Positions 8,905-17,749 of a DNA stretch of 64,000 bases are shown here, one piece after another. Location: NCBI GenBank assembly GCA_964219355.1, contig CAXPOZ010000002.1, forward strand, positions 129,688-193,687, in the 5' to 3' direction. Source of the DNA: Parvularcula sp964219355. Lineage in GTDB: Bacteria > Pseudomonadota > Alphaproteobacteria > Caulobacterales > Parvularculaceae. Under the pieces are notes generated by a model that was not told the origin of the DNA, made no database searches, and worked only from the letters and a program-made list of their open reading frames with translations. The position numbers were made by a program, and so were the translations under genes. Positions within the stretch are counted from its first letter, which is position 1. Every line of letters starts with the position of its first letter.

Positions 8905-10218
8905 ATGGATGGACGATCGATGGACAATTTCTCTGCCCGTTTTGCCGAATTTCAGACGCAGGCCCTCGACTGGTTATCAAGTCCGGCCTTCTACACGCAG
9001 GCCGCCATCGTGGTCGCCTGTTATCTTACGGCTTTCGTCCTCTCCGCCGTCCTCGGCGCCCGGATGAAACACCTTCTCTCTTTGCCCGTGCCGAAGAGCT
9101 TTGGGGATATTTCCGAAGGCGTCACGAAATCGAGAGCGCTGCTCTTCCCGCTGATCAGCATTCTGCTGCTGGCCTTCGGGATGGAGGTGGCGCGCGAGAT
9201 GGTCGGGCAGGTGACGATGGTGCGGATCGCCCGTGGTCTGACGATTATTTTCTTCCTTTATGGGGTCATCTCGCGCTTCATCAATTCGAAGATGATGATG
9301 TTCCTGATGACCTGGGTCGGTGTCCCCCTGGCGCTGCTCTATGTCTTCGGCCTGCTCGATGAGGTGAGGGCCGGTTTTGATACCGTCGCTGTCGATGTCG
9401 GCAACATCCATATCACCGCATGGACACTGGTCCGCACGCTGTTTTTCGGTGCGATCCTGTTCTGGCTGGGGCGCGTATCGAACTCGACCGGCAAGAAAGT
9501 GATCCGGGGCCGGCAGGATTTCGACAACCGCACAAGGGAGATCGTCACCAAGCTCTTCGAGATCGGCCTGTTCGTGATCATCTTCCTGCTGCTCCTGCAG
9601 GTGATGGGGATCAATCTGACGACCCTTGCCGTCTTTGGCGGCGCGGTCGGTGTCGGCCTTGGCTTCGGGCTCCAGCAGATCGCGTCGAACTTCATCTCCG
9701 GCATCATCATCCTCCTCGATAAGTCGCTCGACATTGGCGATTATGTCGAGCTGGAGGATGGGCGCGGCGGGATTTTACGTGAACTGACGATGCGCTCGGC
9801 GACGCTTGAGACCTTTGACGGCAAGGACATCATGGTCCCGAACGAGACCTTCATCACGACCGCCTTCACCAACTGGACGCATAATAATCCGCAGCAGCGT
9901 TATGATCTGACCTTCTCGGTCGCCTATTCGACCGACATCCCGGCCATGCTCGATATCGTGCGCGAGGTGGTGCGCAGCCACCCGCAGGTGCTCTCCGGCG
10001 ATGCGGCGAGCAAGGCCGAACAGCCCGATGCGGAGATCGAGAGCTTCGGGGATTCAGGAATCAACATCCTTGTCGAGTTCTGGATGAATGGGGTCGATGA
10101 TGGCGAGAACCGGGTCGGGGCGGATCTCAACCTGATGATCTGGATGGCCCTGAAACAGCACAATATCGAGATCCCGTTCCCGCAGCGTGAAATCCGGGTA
10201 CTGAAGGAGGAGGGGTGA
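8905..10218 (+). CDS. MscS-family mechanosensitive channel
   Basis: This 437-residue protein has five or so transmembrane helices in the first 250 residues. The pore helix and beta-domain signature of small-conductance mechanosensitive channels follow: a glycine/alanine-rich GGAVGVGLGFGLQQIASNF, then IILLDKSLDIGDYVEL. The remaining C-terminal part matches the cytosolic vestibule (VPNETFITTAFTNW, then an alpha/beta domain ending EIPFPQREIRVL). It would release solutes on hypo-osmotic shock. Start could be ATG 8905 or the in-frame ATG at 8920. An interleaved inverted repeat follows the stop. Confidence 0.9.
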   Translation: MDGRSMDNFSARFAEFQTQALDWLSSPAFYTQAAIVVACYLTAFVLSAVLGARMKHLLSLPVPKSFGDISEGVTKSRALLFPLISILLLAFGMEVAREMVGQVTMVRIARGLTIIFFLYGVISRFINSKMMMFLMTWVGVPLALLYVFGLLDEVRAGFDTVAVDVGNIHITAWTLVRTLFFGAILFWLGRVSNSTGKKVIRGRQDFDNRTREIVTKLFEIGLFVIIFLLLLQVMGINLTTLAVFGGAVGVGLGFGLQQIASNFISGIIILLDKSLDIGDYVELEDGRGGILRELTMRSATLETFDGKDIMVPNETFITTAFTNWTHNNPQQRYDLTFSVAYSTDIPAMLDIVREVVRSHPQVLSGDAASKAEQPDAEIESFGDSGINILVEFWMNGVDDGENRVGADLNLMIWMALKQHNIEIPFPQREIRVLKEEG

Positions 10219-10228
10219 GCCATGCCTT

Positions 10229-10317
10229 CGTCCTTCGAGACGCCGCCTCATCCTGAGGACCGGCAGACACGCCTGTCTGCCGGTGGACTCGAAGGACGGC
10301 GGCTCCTCAGGATGAGG
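10229..10317. repeat. REP-like element with interleaved inverted repeats
   Basis: Three perfect inverted pairs fill the gap between two convergent genes. CGTCCTTCGAG (10229-10239) pairs with 10288-10298, CCTCATCCTGAGG (10246-10258) with 10305-10317, and ACCGGCAGACA (10259-10269) with 10274-10284. The order A-B-C-C'-A'-B' is not fully nested. The sequence type (CTTCGAGACGC, CCTCAGGATGAGG) resembles extragenic palindromic elements common in alphaproteobacterial genomes; it may also terminate transcription. Confidence 0.75.
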
Positions 10318-10320
10318 ACG

Positions 10321-11430
10321 TTAGCTGGCCTCTAAAATGCACGCCACTTCTTCCCCAATCGCAAGTGACGAGGTGAGGCCCGGGCTTTCAATCCCGAAAA
10401 GGGTGACAAGGCCCTCGATCCCGTGGGCGTCCGGCCCGTCAATGCGGAAGTCGGGCTGGGGCTCGCCGGGGCCATGCAGCTTGGGTCGGACCCCTGCATA
10501 ATCCGGCATCAGCGCGCCATCGGGGATGTCCGGCCAGAACCGGCGGATCGTCTCATAGAAACTCCCGACGCGGGTCTCTTCCACAGAATATTCCGGCGCC
10601 TCGACAAAGCGGAGGTCCGGGCCGAACCGCGCGACCCCGCCAAGGTCACGCCGGTAATGCGTGCCCAGTGCGCCGGGGATGGGCAGGGGATAGACGAGAT
10701 GCCGGAAGGGCGCCTTGCCTGAAAGCGCGAAATAAACCCCCTTGCCGTAATGCAGCGCCGGGATATCCGCCTGCGGATAGTCCTCTATCCCTGTTGCTGC
10801 TTTTTGCGCACCAAGCCCTGCGGCGATCACCAGTGCACGGGTGGTCAGGGTCATCTCCTCGGGGCCGGTCCGCACCTCAAACCCGCCTTGGGGCAGGGGG
10901 CTTGCACCAAGGAACTCCGTGTTGAGAACGACCTGCCCCCCGGCATCGGCAATCCGCCCCTCCAGCGACTGCATATAGGTGTGGCTGTCCATCACCCCGC
11001 TTTCAGGGGAGAGGAGTGCGGCGCTTGCCCGCAAATGCGGCTCAAGGCTTCGGGCTTGACGCCCGCCAAGGGCCACCATGCCCTCAACGCCATTCGCTTC
11101 GGCCTGCGCCATGATACCGGCCAGCCGCTCCTCTTCATCCGCCTCGGTCGCCACGACCAGCTTGCCGCATTTCTGAAAGGGCACATGATGGGTACGGAGG
11201 AAATCATAGAGCATCCGGCGGCCCTCCACACACAGCCGCGCTTTCAGCGAGCCGGTGGGATAATAAAGACCGCCATGAATGACTTCCGAATTACGCGAGC
11301 TGATCCCTTCGCCGATCAGCGGGCCTTTCTCGATGACCAGCACTTCGCGGCCCAAGCGAGCCAGCGCATAGCCGCAAGACAGGCCCACGGCCCCGGCGCC
11401 GACGATCAGGACATCAGTATCAAAGCTCAT
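10321..11430 (-). CDS. FAD-dependent oxidoreductase, L-2-hydroxyglutarate oxidase-like
   Basis: This 369-residue protein starts at the ATG at 11428-11430; the frame continues upstream without a good start. The dinucleotide-binding motif VLIVGAGAVGLSCGYALARLG is at residues 7-27. It is followed by the conserved SSRNSEVIHGGLYYP segment, in which the histidine is the FAD contact of the DAO family. The C-terminal motif with GVRPKLHGPG and a final LFGIESPGLTSSLAIGE completes the fold. Length and motifs fit the LhgO/YgaF group, which oxidises L-2-hydroxyglutarate or similar 2-hydroxyacids. It lies just downstream of glutaminase on the same strand (38 bp gap), so a link to glutamate/2-oxoglutarate metabolism is plausible. 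Confidence 0.85.
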   Translation of the reverse strand: MSFDTDVLIVGAGAVGLSCGYALARLGREVLVIEKGPLIGEGISSRNSEVIHGGLYYPTGSLKARLCVEGRRMLYDFLRTHHVPFQKCGKLVVATEADEEERLAGIMAQAEANGVEGMVALGGRQARSLEPHLRASAALLSPESGVMDSHTYMQSLEGRIADAGGQVVLNTEFLGASPLPQGGFEVRTGPEEMTLTTRALVIAAGLGAQKAATGIEDYPQADIPALHYGKGVYFALSGKAPFRHLVYPLPIPGALGTHYRRDLGGVARFGPDLRFVEAPEYSVEETRVGSFYETIRRFWPDIPDGALMPDYAGVRPKLHGPGEPQPDFRIDGPDAHGIEGLVTLFGIESPGLTSSLAIGEEVACILEAS

Positions 11431-11467
11431 GGCGCCCCTATAGCAGGCTTCGCGTCTCACATCCGCC

Positions 11468-12412
11468 TCAGAAAAGCGTCACCTGACTGCGCTCTGAAAA
11501 CCATTGCAGGGCTTGCGTCCCGGCCAGCGAATTGCCTGCCTGATTGAGCCGCGGCGACCAGACCGCGACCGAGCCCACTTGCGGGATAATGGCGAGGATG
11601 CCGCCGCCCACCCCTGACTTGCCGGGCAGGCCGACGCTGAAGGCAAAATCGCCGGACATGTCGTAATGCCCGCACATCATCATGATCGCGTTCAGCCGGT
11701 CGGTCCGCGTCTTGGTCGTCAGCTCCAGCCCCGTTGCAGGGTCGGTCCCGCCATTGGCAAGGAACAGCCCCGCGCGGGCCAGATCCACCGTACTCATCGC
11801 AATCGCGCATTGCTGGAAATAGGCTTTGAGGACGATGGGCACGTCCTCTTTCAGGATGCCGAAGCTCTTCATGAAATAGGCGAGCGCCCGGTTACGGTCG
11901 CCATAGGCTTCTTCTGACTCGGCAACCTTCATATCGATCCGGGGGCCGAGCGAATTGGCAGCTTTCCGGATAAAGGCGAGGAGGCGCGCAATCGCCGTGC
12001 TCTCCCCGCAATGCCCGACAATGGAATCGGTGACGACGATTGCCCCGGCATTGATCAGGGGATTGCGCGGCACGCCGTGGTCTTCCTCCAGCTGGACGAT
12101 GGAGTTGAACGCGGTGCCAGAGGGCTCCCGCCCAACGCGGTCCCACAGCGCTTCGCCTTCAAGCTCCAGCGCAAGGATCAGGGCAAAGACTTTCGAGATC
12201 GACTGGATCGAGAAGGGCGTTGACGCCCGGCCGGTCGTGAAGGTCTCGCCGCGCAGATTGACGAAGGCCATGGCAAAGCTCTCAGGGTCCACCGCGGCCA
12301 GCGCGGGGATGTAGTTGGCGACTTCGCCATGTGTCAAAAGCGGCGCGATATCCGCCCCGATGGAATCGAGCAGACCCTGCCAGTCAAAATCGTCATAATG
12401 ATCGATACGCAT
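11468..12412 (-). CDS. glsA: Glutaminase A
   Basis: This 314-residue cytosolic enzyme hydrolyses glutamine to glutamate and ammonia. The serine-dependent beta-lactamase-like fold is shown by TPFSIQSISKVF, with nucleophile Ser71 and Lys74, and by RNPLINAGAIVVTD and YFQQCAIAMS. The conserved glycine-rich C-terminal segment (SVGLPGKSGVGGGILA) completes the active site. Length fits bacterial glutaminases. It is upstream of the FAD oxidoreductase in a probable two-gene operon. Confidence 0.95.
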   Translation of the reverse strand: MRIDHYDDFDWQGLLDSIGADIAPLLTHGEVANYIPALAAVDPESFAMAFVNLRGETFTTGRASTPFSIQSISKVFALILALELEGEALWDRVGREPSGTAFNSIVQLEEDHGVPRNPLINAGAIVVTDSIVGHCGESTAIARLLAFIRKAANSLGPRIDMKVAESEEAYGDRNRALAYFMKSFGILKEDVPIVLKAYFQQCAIAMSTVDLARAGLFLANGGTDPATGLELTTKTRTDRLNAIMMMCGHYDMSGDFAFSVGLPGKSGVGGGILAIIPQVGSVAVWSPRLNQAGNSLAGTQALQWFSERSQVTLF

Positions 12413-12502
12413 TCGGCGCCGCTAGCGCGCCTTGCGCGGGCTGGCCAGTGGTGGCGACAGGGCGGGTGATCCCCGCTAGGCTCTGCGGCAGGAGGAATGC
12501 CC

Positions 12503-13669
12503 ATGCTGCGTTTCGTTTGCGCCCTCATCCTGCTCGTCGGCCCGGCCGCCGCTCAGGATTATGTTCCCGGACCTCATCCCAACTGGGAGCGGCGCGACCC
12601 CGCTGAAATGGGCCTTGATCCTGAGAAACTTCAGGCGGCAATTGACTTTGCGGTTGCGCATGAGACCCAGCATCCCCCCGAACTTGCCGCCGTCGCCGAT
12701 GTCCGGGATCTGCGCGTGACCGTGCCGCTGACCTGGGCGCGGGAGGCATTCTCTTCCCCGATTGGTCCGTTAGAGCCGCGCGCCGCGCCCAATGGGATCA
12801 TCCTCAAAGACGGTTATATCGTGGCTCAATGGGGCGAGGTTGATGAGGTAGATATGACCTTCTCGATCTCCAAGACCTTCCTCAGCCACACGGCAGGGCT
12901 CGCCTTTGACCGGGGGTTCCTCGACCCGGAGGAGCCGGTCATCGAGAAAGTTACCCCTACGGAGGATTTTGCGCTCCCCCATAATGAGGCCGTGACATGG
13001 GACATGATGCTGCGCCAGACATCGGGCTGGATCGGCACCTTATGGGGCAAGCCGTGGTGGGCCGACCGGCCGGGCGAGACGGCAAGCTCAGACTTGATCG
13101 AGGGTCCGCCCGAGCCCGGCAAATATTATGAGTATAATGACGTTCGGGTGAATGCCCTTGCCTTCGCGCTCACTCATTTATGGGAGCAATCCCTGCCTGA
13201 AGTGCTGGAGGAGGGGATCATGTCTCCCATCGGCGCCAGCGATAGCTGGCACTGGGAGGGGTATGACAATTCCTGGACGGATGTTTACGGCAACCGGCTG
13301 AAGGTCGTCTCCGGCGGCGGGCATTGGGGCGGCGGCATGTTCATCAATGCCTATGATCTCGCCCGGCTCGGCCTTTTGGGCCTGCGCGAAGGTCAGTGGG
13401 GGGAGGAGGTCATCCTTTCACCGGAATGGATTGCGCGGGCGCGCACCCCGACCGGGCCGGAGCCCGGCTATGGCTATATGAACTGGTTCCTCAACACAGA
13501 TCAGAAACGCTTCCCCGCCGCGCGCGAGGATGCGGTCGCCTATCTCGGGGCCGGTGCCAACATGGTCTATATCGATTACGAGCATGACCTCGTCGCCGTC
13601 GTCCGCTGGATCGACAGCAAACAACTTGCGAGCTTTGTCGAGCTCCTGCTCGACGCAGCGGAGGAGTAA
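12503..13669 (+). CDS. Secreted serine hydrolase (class C beta-lactamase / esterase family)
   Basis: This 388-residue protein starts at ATG 12503, chosen over the in-frame ATG at 12497. AGGAGG at 12490-12495 sits only one base from 12497 but seven bases from 12503. A signal peptide ending PAAAQ leads into a serine beta-lactamase-related fold. FSISKTF gives the SxxK nucleophile pair, YEYND is the YxN-like motif, and the C-terminal half has GGHWGGGMFINAYDLARLGLL. These features match the class C/EstB group that includes esterases and D-Ala peptidases rather than true resistance enzymes. Substrate unknown. Confidence 0.85.
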   Translation: MLRFVCALILLVGPAAAQDYVPGPHPNWERRDPAEMGLDPEKLQAAIDFAVAHETQHPPELAAVADVRDLRVTVPLTWAREAFSSPIGPLEPRAAPNGIILKDGYIVAQWGEVDEVDMTFSISKTFLSHTAGLAFDRGFLDPEEPVIEKVTPTEDFALPHNEAVTWDMMLRQTSGWIGTLWGKPWWADRPGETASSDLIEGPPEPGKYYEYNDVRVNALAFALTHLWEQSLPEVLEEGIMSPIGASDSWHWEGYDNSWTDVYGNRLKVVSGGGHWGGGMFINAYDLARLGLLGLREGQWGEEVILSPEWIARARTPTGPEPGYGYMNWFLNTDQKRFPAAREDAVAYLGAGANMVYIDYEHDLVAVVRWIDSKQLASFVELLLDAAEE

Positions 13670-13673
13670 CCCC

Positions 13674-14360
13674 TCAAAGGCATCCTTCGACATACTGGAT
13701 CGAGGGGCCGCCGGCGTGGATCGCCATGACTTTTCCGTCGGAGCCAATCTCATAGCGGATACCGCGCGCGGCAGGGTCGTCCGTATAGGCTTCATCGCCA
13801 GACGGTCCCCCCTTGCTCCAGGCGGTGATATATTCGGCCGGCGCGTCCTGATATTTATGTGGTGAGATTTCTGCGTCCGGATAGGCGGCCTTCACCTTTG
13901 CCGCCTCGGCGCCGATCCCGATATTCCATTCACTGACGACATTGCTGTCCTGCATGACGGAAATCCGTGTCACGACATCATTCTCCAACATGACCAGCAT
14001 GTCGGCAGGCGCGCCTTCCGGGTGATACTGATCACAAGCCGCTGGATCAGGACCTCCGGCAAGGCCCGGCTCACTGTCAGGGCCCATCGCAGCGGTCACT
14101 TCTTCGCGTGTCATGCCGATCTTCAGGGCCCCCCAGCCTTCAGGCGTCAGGGGGATGACCTTGCCATTGGCAGCCAGCCGCTCTGGTGCGGCAGCGCTCG
14201 CCTCGTTTGACGGCGTGCCGCTTGGCGCGGCGGGCTTGTCACGTGCCGGCTTTTCGATCGGCGCAGCCGCGGGCTCAGAAACTTCTGCTTCCTCATCCTT
14301 CCCGCCACAGGCGGCCAGACCAAGAAGAAGCGCAAAAACAGGCAGTTGAGCGCGGCGCAT
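13674..14360 (-). CDS. Hypothetical lipoprotein with low-complexity linker
   Basis: This 228-residue protein has a lipoprotein signal (LLLGLAACGG, lipidated Cys18). An Ala/Pro/Glu-rich flexible linker follows to about residue 65. The C-terminal domain begins GWGALKIGMTREEVTAAMG, a motif seen in small BamE/SmpA-like and BLIP-like repeats, and a second similar unit follows near GIGAEAAKVKAAYP. It probably sits in the envelope. No specific function can be assigned. Confidence 0.7.
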   Translation of the reverse strand: MRRAQLPVFALLLGLAACGGKDEEAEVSEPAAAPIEKPARDKPAAPSGTPSNEASAAAPERLAANGKVIPLTPEGWGALKIGMTREEVTAAMGPDSEPGLAGGPDPAACDQYHPEGAPADMLVMLENDVVTRISVMQDSNVVSEWNIGIGAEAAKVKAAYPDAEISPHKYQDAPAEYITAWSKGGPSGDEAYTDDPAARGIRYEIGSDGKVMAIHAGGPSIQYVEGCL

Positions 14361-14422
14361 GGGATATCCTCCGGAAAATCCAGTCTATGACAACGCCGGA
14401 GCGGCGGCTTGGTTGCACGGCA

Positions 14423-14854
14423 TTAGCGCCCGTTGGCCTTCATATAGTGGAGGGTCTTGATGCCCTCACGGAAAAAATATTCGAGCTTGTCGGCGGTGCG
14501 TAACGGGTTCTCGCCATCTCGGCTGTGATGCACGATCAGCTGGCCGTAGAATTTTCCGTCATAAAAAGGGCAGTATACGGATACATCAATCTGATAGTCC
14601 CGCGATGAGCCCGAATTGATATCTTTTCGGACCCCATAGAAAAAGACCGTGCTGCCGCCTTTGCTCTTTTCTGTGTCATCAATGTTCCAGTGCCAGTTGC
14701 GAAGCGCCTGACCCATCATGAAATCGGCGGCCTCCATACATTCATCACGGCTGGTGATCTGGCCAAGGTCGCGCACGGCATATTCGCCTGCGCTGGCAAT
14801 GCCGTAGATCGAAGAGACCGTAATAACTGACGTCAGAACTGATTTAAGAAACAT
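14423..14854 (-). CDS. Hypothetical exported protein
   Basis: This 143-residue protein has an N-terminal signal sequence (about 22 residues, ending YGIASAGE). The mature part has two cysteines, in RDECMEAADF and VYCPFYDG, and reads as a small mixed alpha/beta domain. No family recognised. It sits alone between the lipoprotein gene and the divergent MBL-fold gene. Confidence 0.6.
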   Translation of the reverse strand: MFLKSVLTSVITVSSIYGIASAGEYAVRDLGQITSRDECMEAADFMMGQALRNWHWNIDDTEKSKGGSTVFFYGVRKDINSGSSRDYQIDVSVYCPFYDGKFYGQLIVHHSRDGENPLRTADKLEYFFREGIKTLHYMKANGR

Positions 14855-15071
14855 GGGATCCTGTCATTCGGCTGGGCGGGAAGATTTGTTCAGGCTTCCC
14901 GCGAGATGTCAAACTCGACCCCTGATTCTGTCCTATCCCTTCTGGAACCCAGATTGCGTCAGTTTTGCGAACAAGCTAACTCAGTCTGACGGAGCGGCGG
15001 CCATCTGTTCGGGTTCTTTGGGGTGGGTGCGGAGAGTCTTCTTCAGACTATATAACGCAGAAGGACGGAAG

Positions 15072-15932
15072 ATGAGAAAAATCCTGTGTTCCCTCACAGC
15101 TTTAGGCTTTTTGTCCGGCATCGCCGCAGCGCACCCCTCGGATGGGGAACAGACTACAGCGCATTTCCTCGCCAATGAAGGCGTGATGATCGTCGATGGC
15201 GAGACCAAGATCCTTTTTGATCCGCTGTTTAGGCATGATTATGCGAATTACCAGAACCTGCCCGATGACATACGCGTGAAGCTCTTTGCCGGCGAGGCGC
15301 CCTATGACGGGGTCGACGTCGTCTTCATCAGCCATGCGCATGGGGATCATTTCACTGCTTCCGAAGTGAACGACTATCTCGCGGCCCAGCCGCAAGTGTT
15401 GCTCGTCGCGCCGGCGCAGGCTGTAGCTATGCTCCGGCAGGGCGCAGGCTGGGAGGCATCTTTCCAGGACCGCATCACGGTCATGGCGCCCGAATATGAA
15501 GGCGAGCCGATCAGCTTCGCGCATGTCGTGGTCACTGAGGACGCGGGCACGAAAGAAGAAAGCATCACGGCATCTGCTGTTCGCATTCCCCATGCTGGTG
15601 GCGCGAGAATGAAAGACGTCGAAAACATCGTCTACCGCGTGACCCTGAATGAGGGCGCAACCATCATGCATTTTGGAGATGCCGCACCGGAGCGGGAGGC
15701 ACATGCGCCGCAGGCGGATTTCTATCAGAAGATCCGCACCCATATGGCTTTCGTGCCCGACTGGTTCTTTGCGACGCTGGGCGGCGAGGCGACGCGCGAG
15801 ATGCTCAATGCGGACAAAACAGTCGGTATCCATGTGCAGGTTGTCGTCCCGCAGGGCCTAATCGAGTCAGGCGAGGACTATTTCTCAAAGCCCGGGGAGA
15901 CGCGGGCGATCATATACGGGAACCCCAACTAG
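15072..15932 (+). CDS. Exported MBL-fold metallo-hydrolase
   Basis: This 286-residue protein starts at ATG 15072 with AAGGACGGAAG just upstream; the frame is open 219 bp further but without signal for translation. A signal peptide (ending GIAAA) precedes a metallo-beta-lactamase fold of the UlaG/lactonase-like type. The metal motif is SHAHGDHF (H88, H90, D92, H93), and IMHFGDAAP supplies a later ligand. Such enzymes hydrolyse phosphodiesters, lactones or other esters; the substrate is not evident. Confidence 0.85.
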   Translation: MRKILCSLTALGFLSGIAAAHPSDGEQTTAHFLANEGVMIVDGETKILFDPLFRHDYANYQNLPDDIRVKLFAGEAPYDGVDVVFISHAHGDHFTASEVNDYLAAQPQVLLVAPAQAVAMLRQGAGWEASFQDRITVMAPEYEGEPISFAHVVVTEDAGTKEESITASAVRIPHAGGARMKDVENIVYRVTLNEGATIMHFGDAAPEREAHAPQADFYQKIRTHMAFVPDWFFATLGGEATREMLNADKTVGIHVQVVVPQGLIESGEDYFSKPGETRAIIYGNPN

Positions 15933-15951
15933 GATTTAAGCGGGGTTCCCG
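15917..15951. terminator. Hairpin between convergent genes
   Basis: CGGGAACCCC (15917-15926) pairs perfectly with GGGGTTCCCG (15942-15951) around a 15-base loop that includes the stop codon of the MBL gene. There is no clear T-tract, so termination is probable rather than certain. Confidence 0.5.
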
Positions 15952-15977
15952 ATGATCCTGTTCTCCGCCCGCATGGT

Positions 15978-16466
15978 TCAGGCACCGGCGAGGGGCGCCA
16001 GCAGATAAAGCCCGCCTGCGATAAAGGATGACACGGTGCGGATATGGTTCCACCGTGTCCAGACTTTCAGATAATGGTGCCAGTATTCGCACGAATCGAG
16101 CGCTTCGGGCACCATCTGGGCCAGTTTCTCATTCATCGGCACATTGCCGAACATGGTCACACCGAACATACCGATGAGGTAGGTCAGCGATCCGGCGATC
16201 ACCAGTATCCGGGAGGATCCCTCCAGCTGGTTCCATGAGATGAAAGACAGCCCGCCCATCACCGGGACCAGTCCGAGGGCGGAGAAAAGAAAGATCGTCC
16301 TGAACACCCGCCGGTTGATGCGCTGCATTCCTTTGATGCCGGAAGGTTCATCAAGACGCCCCAGCGCGTCCATCACCAGCTCGGAGAAGGTGAGGAACAC
16401 CCCCGCGACGAGGGCTGCGGTCAGGCCGGTCCCCGTCAGCACGATATCGAGATGATCAAAATTCAT
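15978..16466 (-). CDS. DUF1772 (anthrone oxygenase-like) membrane protein
   Basis: This 162-residue protein has four transmembrane helices, with the family motif FSELVMDALGRL in the first helical hairpin region, then MQRINRRVFRTIFL and FGNVPMNEKL. These are the usual conserved segments of DUF1772, a family that includes anthrone oxygenase and noranthrone monooxygenase relatives. Its start overlaps the stop of the upstream NAD(P)H oxidoreductase gene by 4 bp, so the pair is co-translated and probably under the adjacent TetR regulator. Confidence 0.85.
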   Translation of the reverse strand: MNFDHLDIVLTGTGLTAALVAGVFLTFSELVMDALGRLDEPSGIKGMQRINRRVFRTIFLFSALGLVPVMGGLSFISWNQLEGSSRILVIAGSLTYLIGMFGVTMFGNVPMNEKLAQMVPEALDSCEYWHHYLKVWTRWNHIRTVSSFIAGGLYLLAPLAGA

Positions 16467-17092
16467 GCCGCCCTCCCGGTTTCGTACTGCGTGGTGACGG
16501 CTTCGGCCTCGCGCCCGCGGGACGCGCCGAGCTTCTCCATCCGGGTCTTCCAGGACAGGATTTTCTCCGTGCCCGCCAGTTTGACGGAACCGAACTGGAG
16601 TGCCTTTCTGACCTTGATGCCGCAGAATTCCAGCACCTGCTTTTTAAGCACCCGCAGGCCCGGCTGGCCGTAAAAGACCCGGTCGAGCAGGGGCGGGGTG
16701 TCGGACGTAATGACGATATCCGCCGTCCGCCCCTCGAGCAGCTTGTCCCATTTGACGCCGCGTGCATGGTATTTGAACGCAAACCCCGGCGTCAGGCCGC
16801 GGTCGAGCACCGCGCGGGCAAGGCCAGGCATCTGCCCCCACCAATAGGGGTGGATAACGACAATGTGATCCGCCCACGCAATATTCTGCTGCCACTGGAT
16901 CAGGTCCGGTTCCAGCGCGGGCATGTCCTTGCCAAAGCCCTTCATGCGCGGCTCGAACGCCATGTCCCACAGGCCCTGAATGCGCACTTCCGCCCCGGCC
17001 CGGCGGGCCCCTGCGGCATAGGCCTCGGCCAGTCCGGTCGAAAGGGACGCCTCACGCGGATGCGCCACCCAGATGAAAATGTGTTTTGTCAT
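16463..17092 (-). CDS. NAD(P)H-dependent oxidoreductase, MdaB/KefF-like flavodoxin fold
   Basis: This 209-residue flavodoxin-fold protein has FMN-binding and quinone-site motifs typical of NQO1/MdaB relatives: HPREASLSTGLAEAYAAGAR near the start, then HIVVIHPYWWGQMPGLARAVLDRGLTPGFAF. Such enzymes reduce quinones by two electrons, often for detoxification. It overlaps the DUF1772 gene by 4 bp. It is divergent from a TetR gene with three operator palindromes in the 66-bp gap, so it is the likely main target of that regulator. AGGAG is seen upstream of the start. Confidence 0.88.
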   Translation of the reverse strand: MTKHIFIWVAHPREASLSTGLAEAYAAGARRAGAEVRIQGLWDMAFEPRMKGFGKDMPALEPDLIQWQQNIAWADHIVVIHPYWWGQMPGLARAVLDRGLTPGFAFKYHARGVKWDKLLEGRTADIVITSDTPPLLDRVFYGQPGLRVLKKQVLEFCGIKVRKALQFGSVKLAGTEKILSWKTRMEKLGASRGREAEAVTTQYETGRAA

Positions 17093-17107
17093 ATCGCCTC
17101 TCCTTCG

Positions 17108-17165
17108 CTTGACACAGTGTCAAGTTGACAGACTGTCAAGTGGCGCTAGATTGACAGCATGTCAA
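17108..17165. promoter_or_regulatory. Three TetR-type operator palindromes
   Basis: Site 1, CTTGACACAGTGTCAAG (17108-17124), and site 2, TTGACAGACTGTCAA (17125-17139), are perfect palindromes around a central A. Site 3, TTGACAGCATGTCAA (17151-17165), keeps 6-bp arms and includes the ATG of the tetR gene. All share TTGACA-N3-TGTCAA. The placement allows autoregulation and repression of the divergent oxidoreductase. Confidence 0.85.
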
Positions 17166-17746
17166 GTGATGATCTCAACCCGACCCGCAAAAAAATTCTC
17201 GACGCCACGTGGAAGCTGCTGGAGGCGAACCCCGCGCGGGTGGTGCCAATGTCAGAAATCGCCAAAACGTCAGGGATCAGCCGGCAGGCGGTCTATCTGC
17301 ATTTCCCGACGCGGGCGGAGCTGCTAATCGCCGTCACCCGCTACACCGGCGATCAGCTGAAGGTGGATGAGCTGCTCGCCCCCAGCCGCGCGGCAGAGAC
17401 AGGGGAGGCGCGGCTCGCCGCCTATATCGATTTCTGGGCGACCTTCATTCCGCAGATCTATGGCGTGATGAAAGCGCTCCTCGTCATGCGCGATTCGGAT
17501 GAGGCGGCGCGCGCGGCGTGGGACGACCGGATGGCGGCCTTCCGCGAAGGGTGCGAGGCGGCGGTGAAAGCGCTCAAGCGGGACGGCCAGTTACGCGCTG
17601 GCCTCACCGTGCCGGTGGCGACCGACCTTCTCTGGACCTGGATGTCGGTCCGCAACTGGGAGAATCTGACGATCGATTGCGGCTGGCCGCAGTCGCGCTA
17701 CCGCAAGCTGATGCAGGAGACGGCGCGCCAGCTCCTGATGGCGTGA
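17159..17746 (+). CDS. TetR family transcriptional regulator
   Basis: This 195-residue protein has an N-terminal TetR DNA-binding domain: KKILDATWKLLEANP, then SEIAKTSGISRQAVYLHFPTRAELL (helices 2-4). A helical ligand-binding domain follows, including WDDRMAAFREGCEAAVKAL and a C-terminal WTWMSVRNW segment. It likely represses its own gene and the divergent oxidoreductase/DUF1772 operon through the three palindromes in the intergenic gap, one of which covers its own start codon. Ligand unknown; the flavoprotein suggests a quinone or electrophile. Confidence 0.92.
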   Translation: MSSDDLNPTRKKILDATWKLLEANPARVVPMSEIAKTSGISRQAVYLHFPTRAELLIAVTRYTGDQLKVDELLAPSRAAETGEARLAAYIDFWATFIPQIYGVMKALLVMRDSDEAARAAWDDRMAAFREGCEAAVKALKRDGQLRAGLTVPVATDLLWTWMSVRNWENLTIDCGWPQSRYRKLMQETARQLLMA

Positions 17747-17749
17747 CGC

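Noticed and set aside
15102..15833. 243-codon frame antisense to the MBL-fold gene
   Set aside because: No ribosome binding site or motif; the plus-strand gene has a signal peptide and metal motif.
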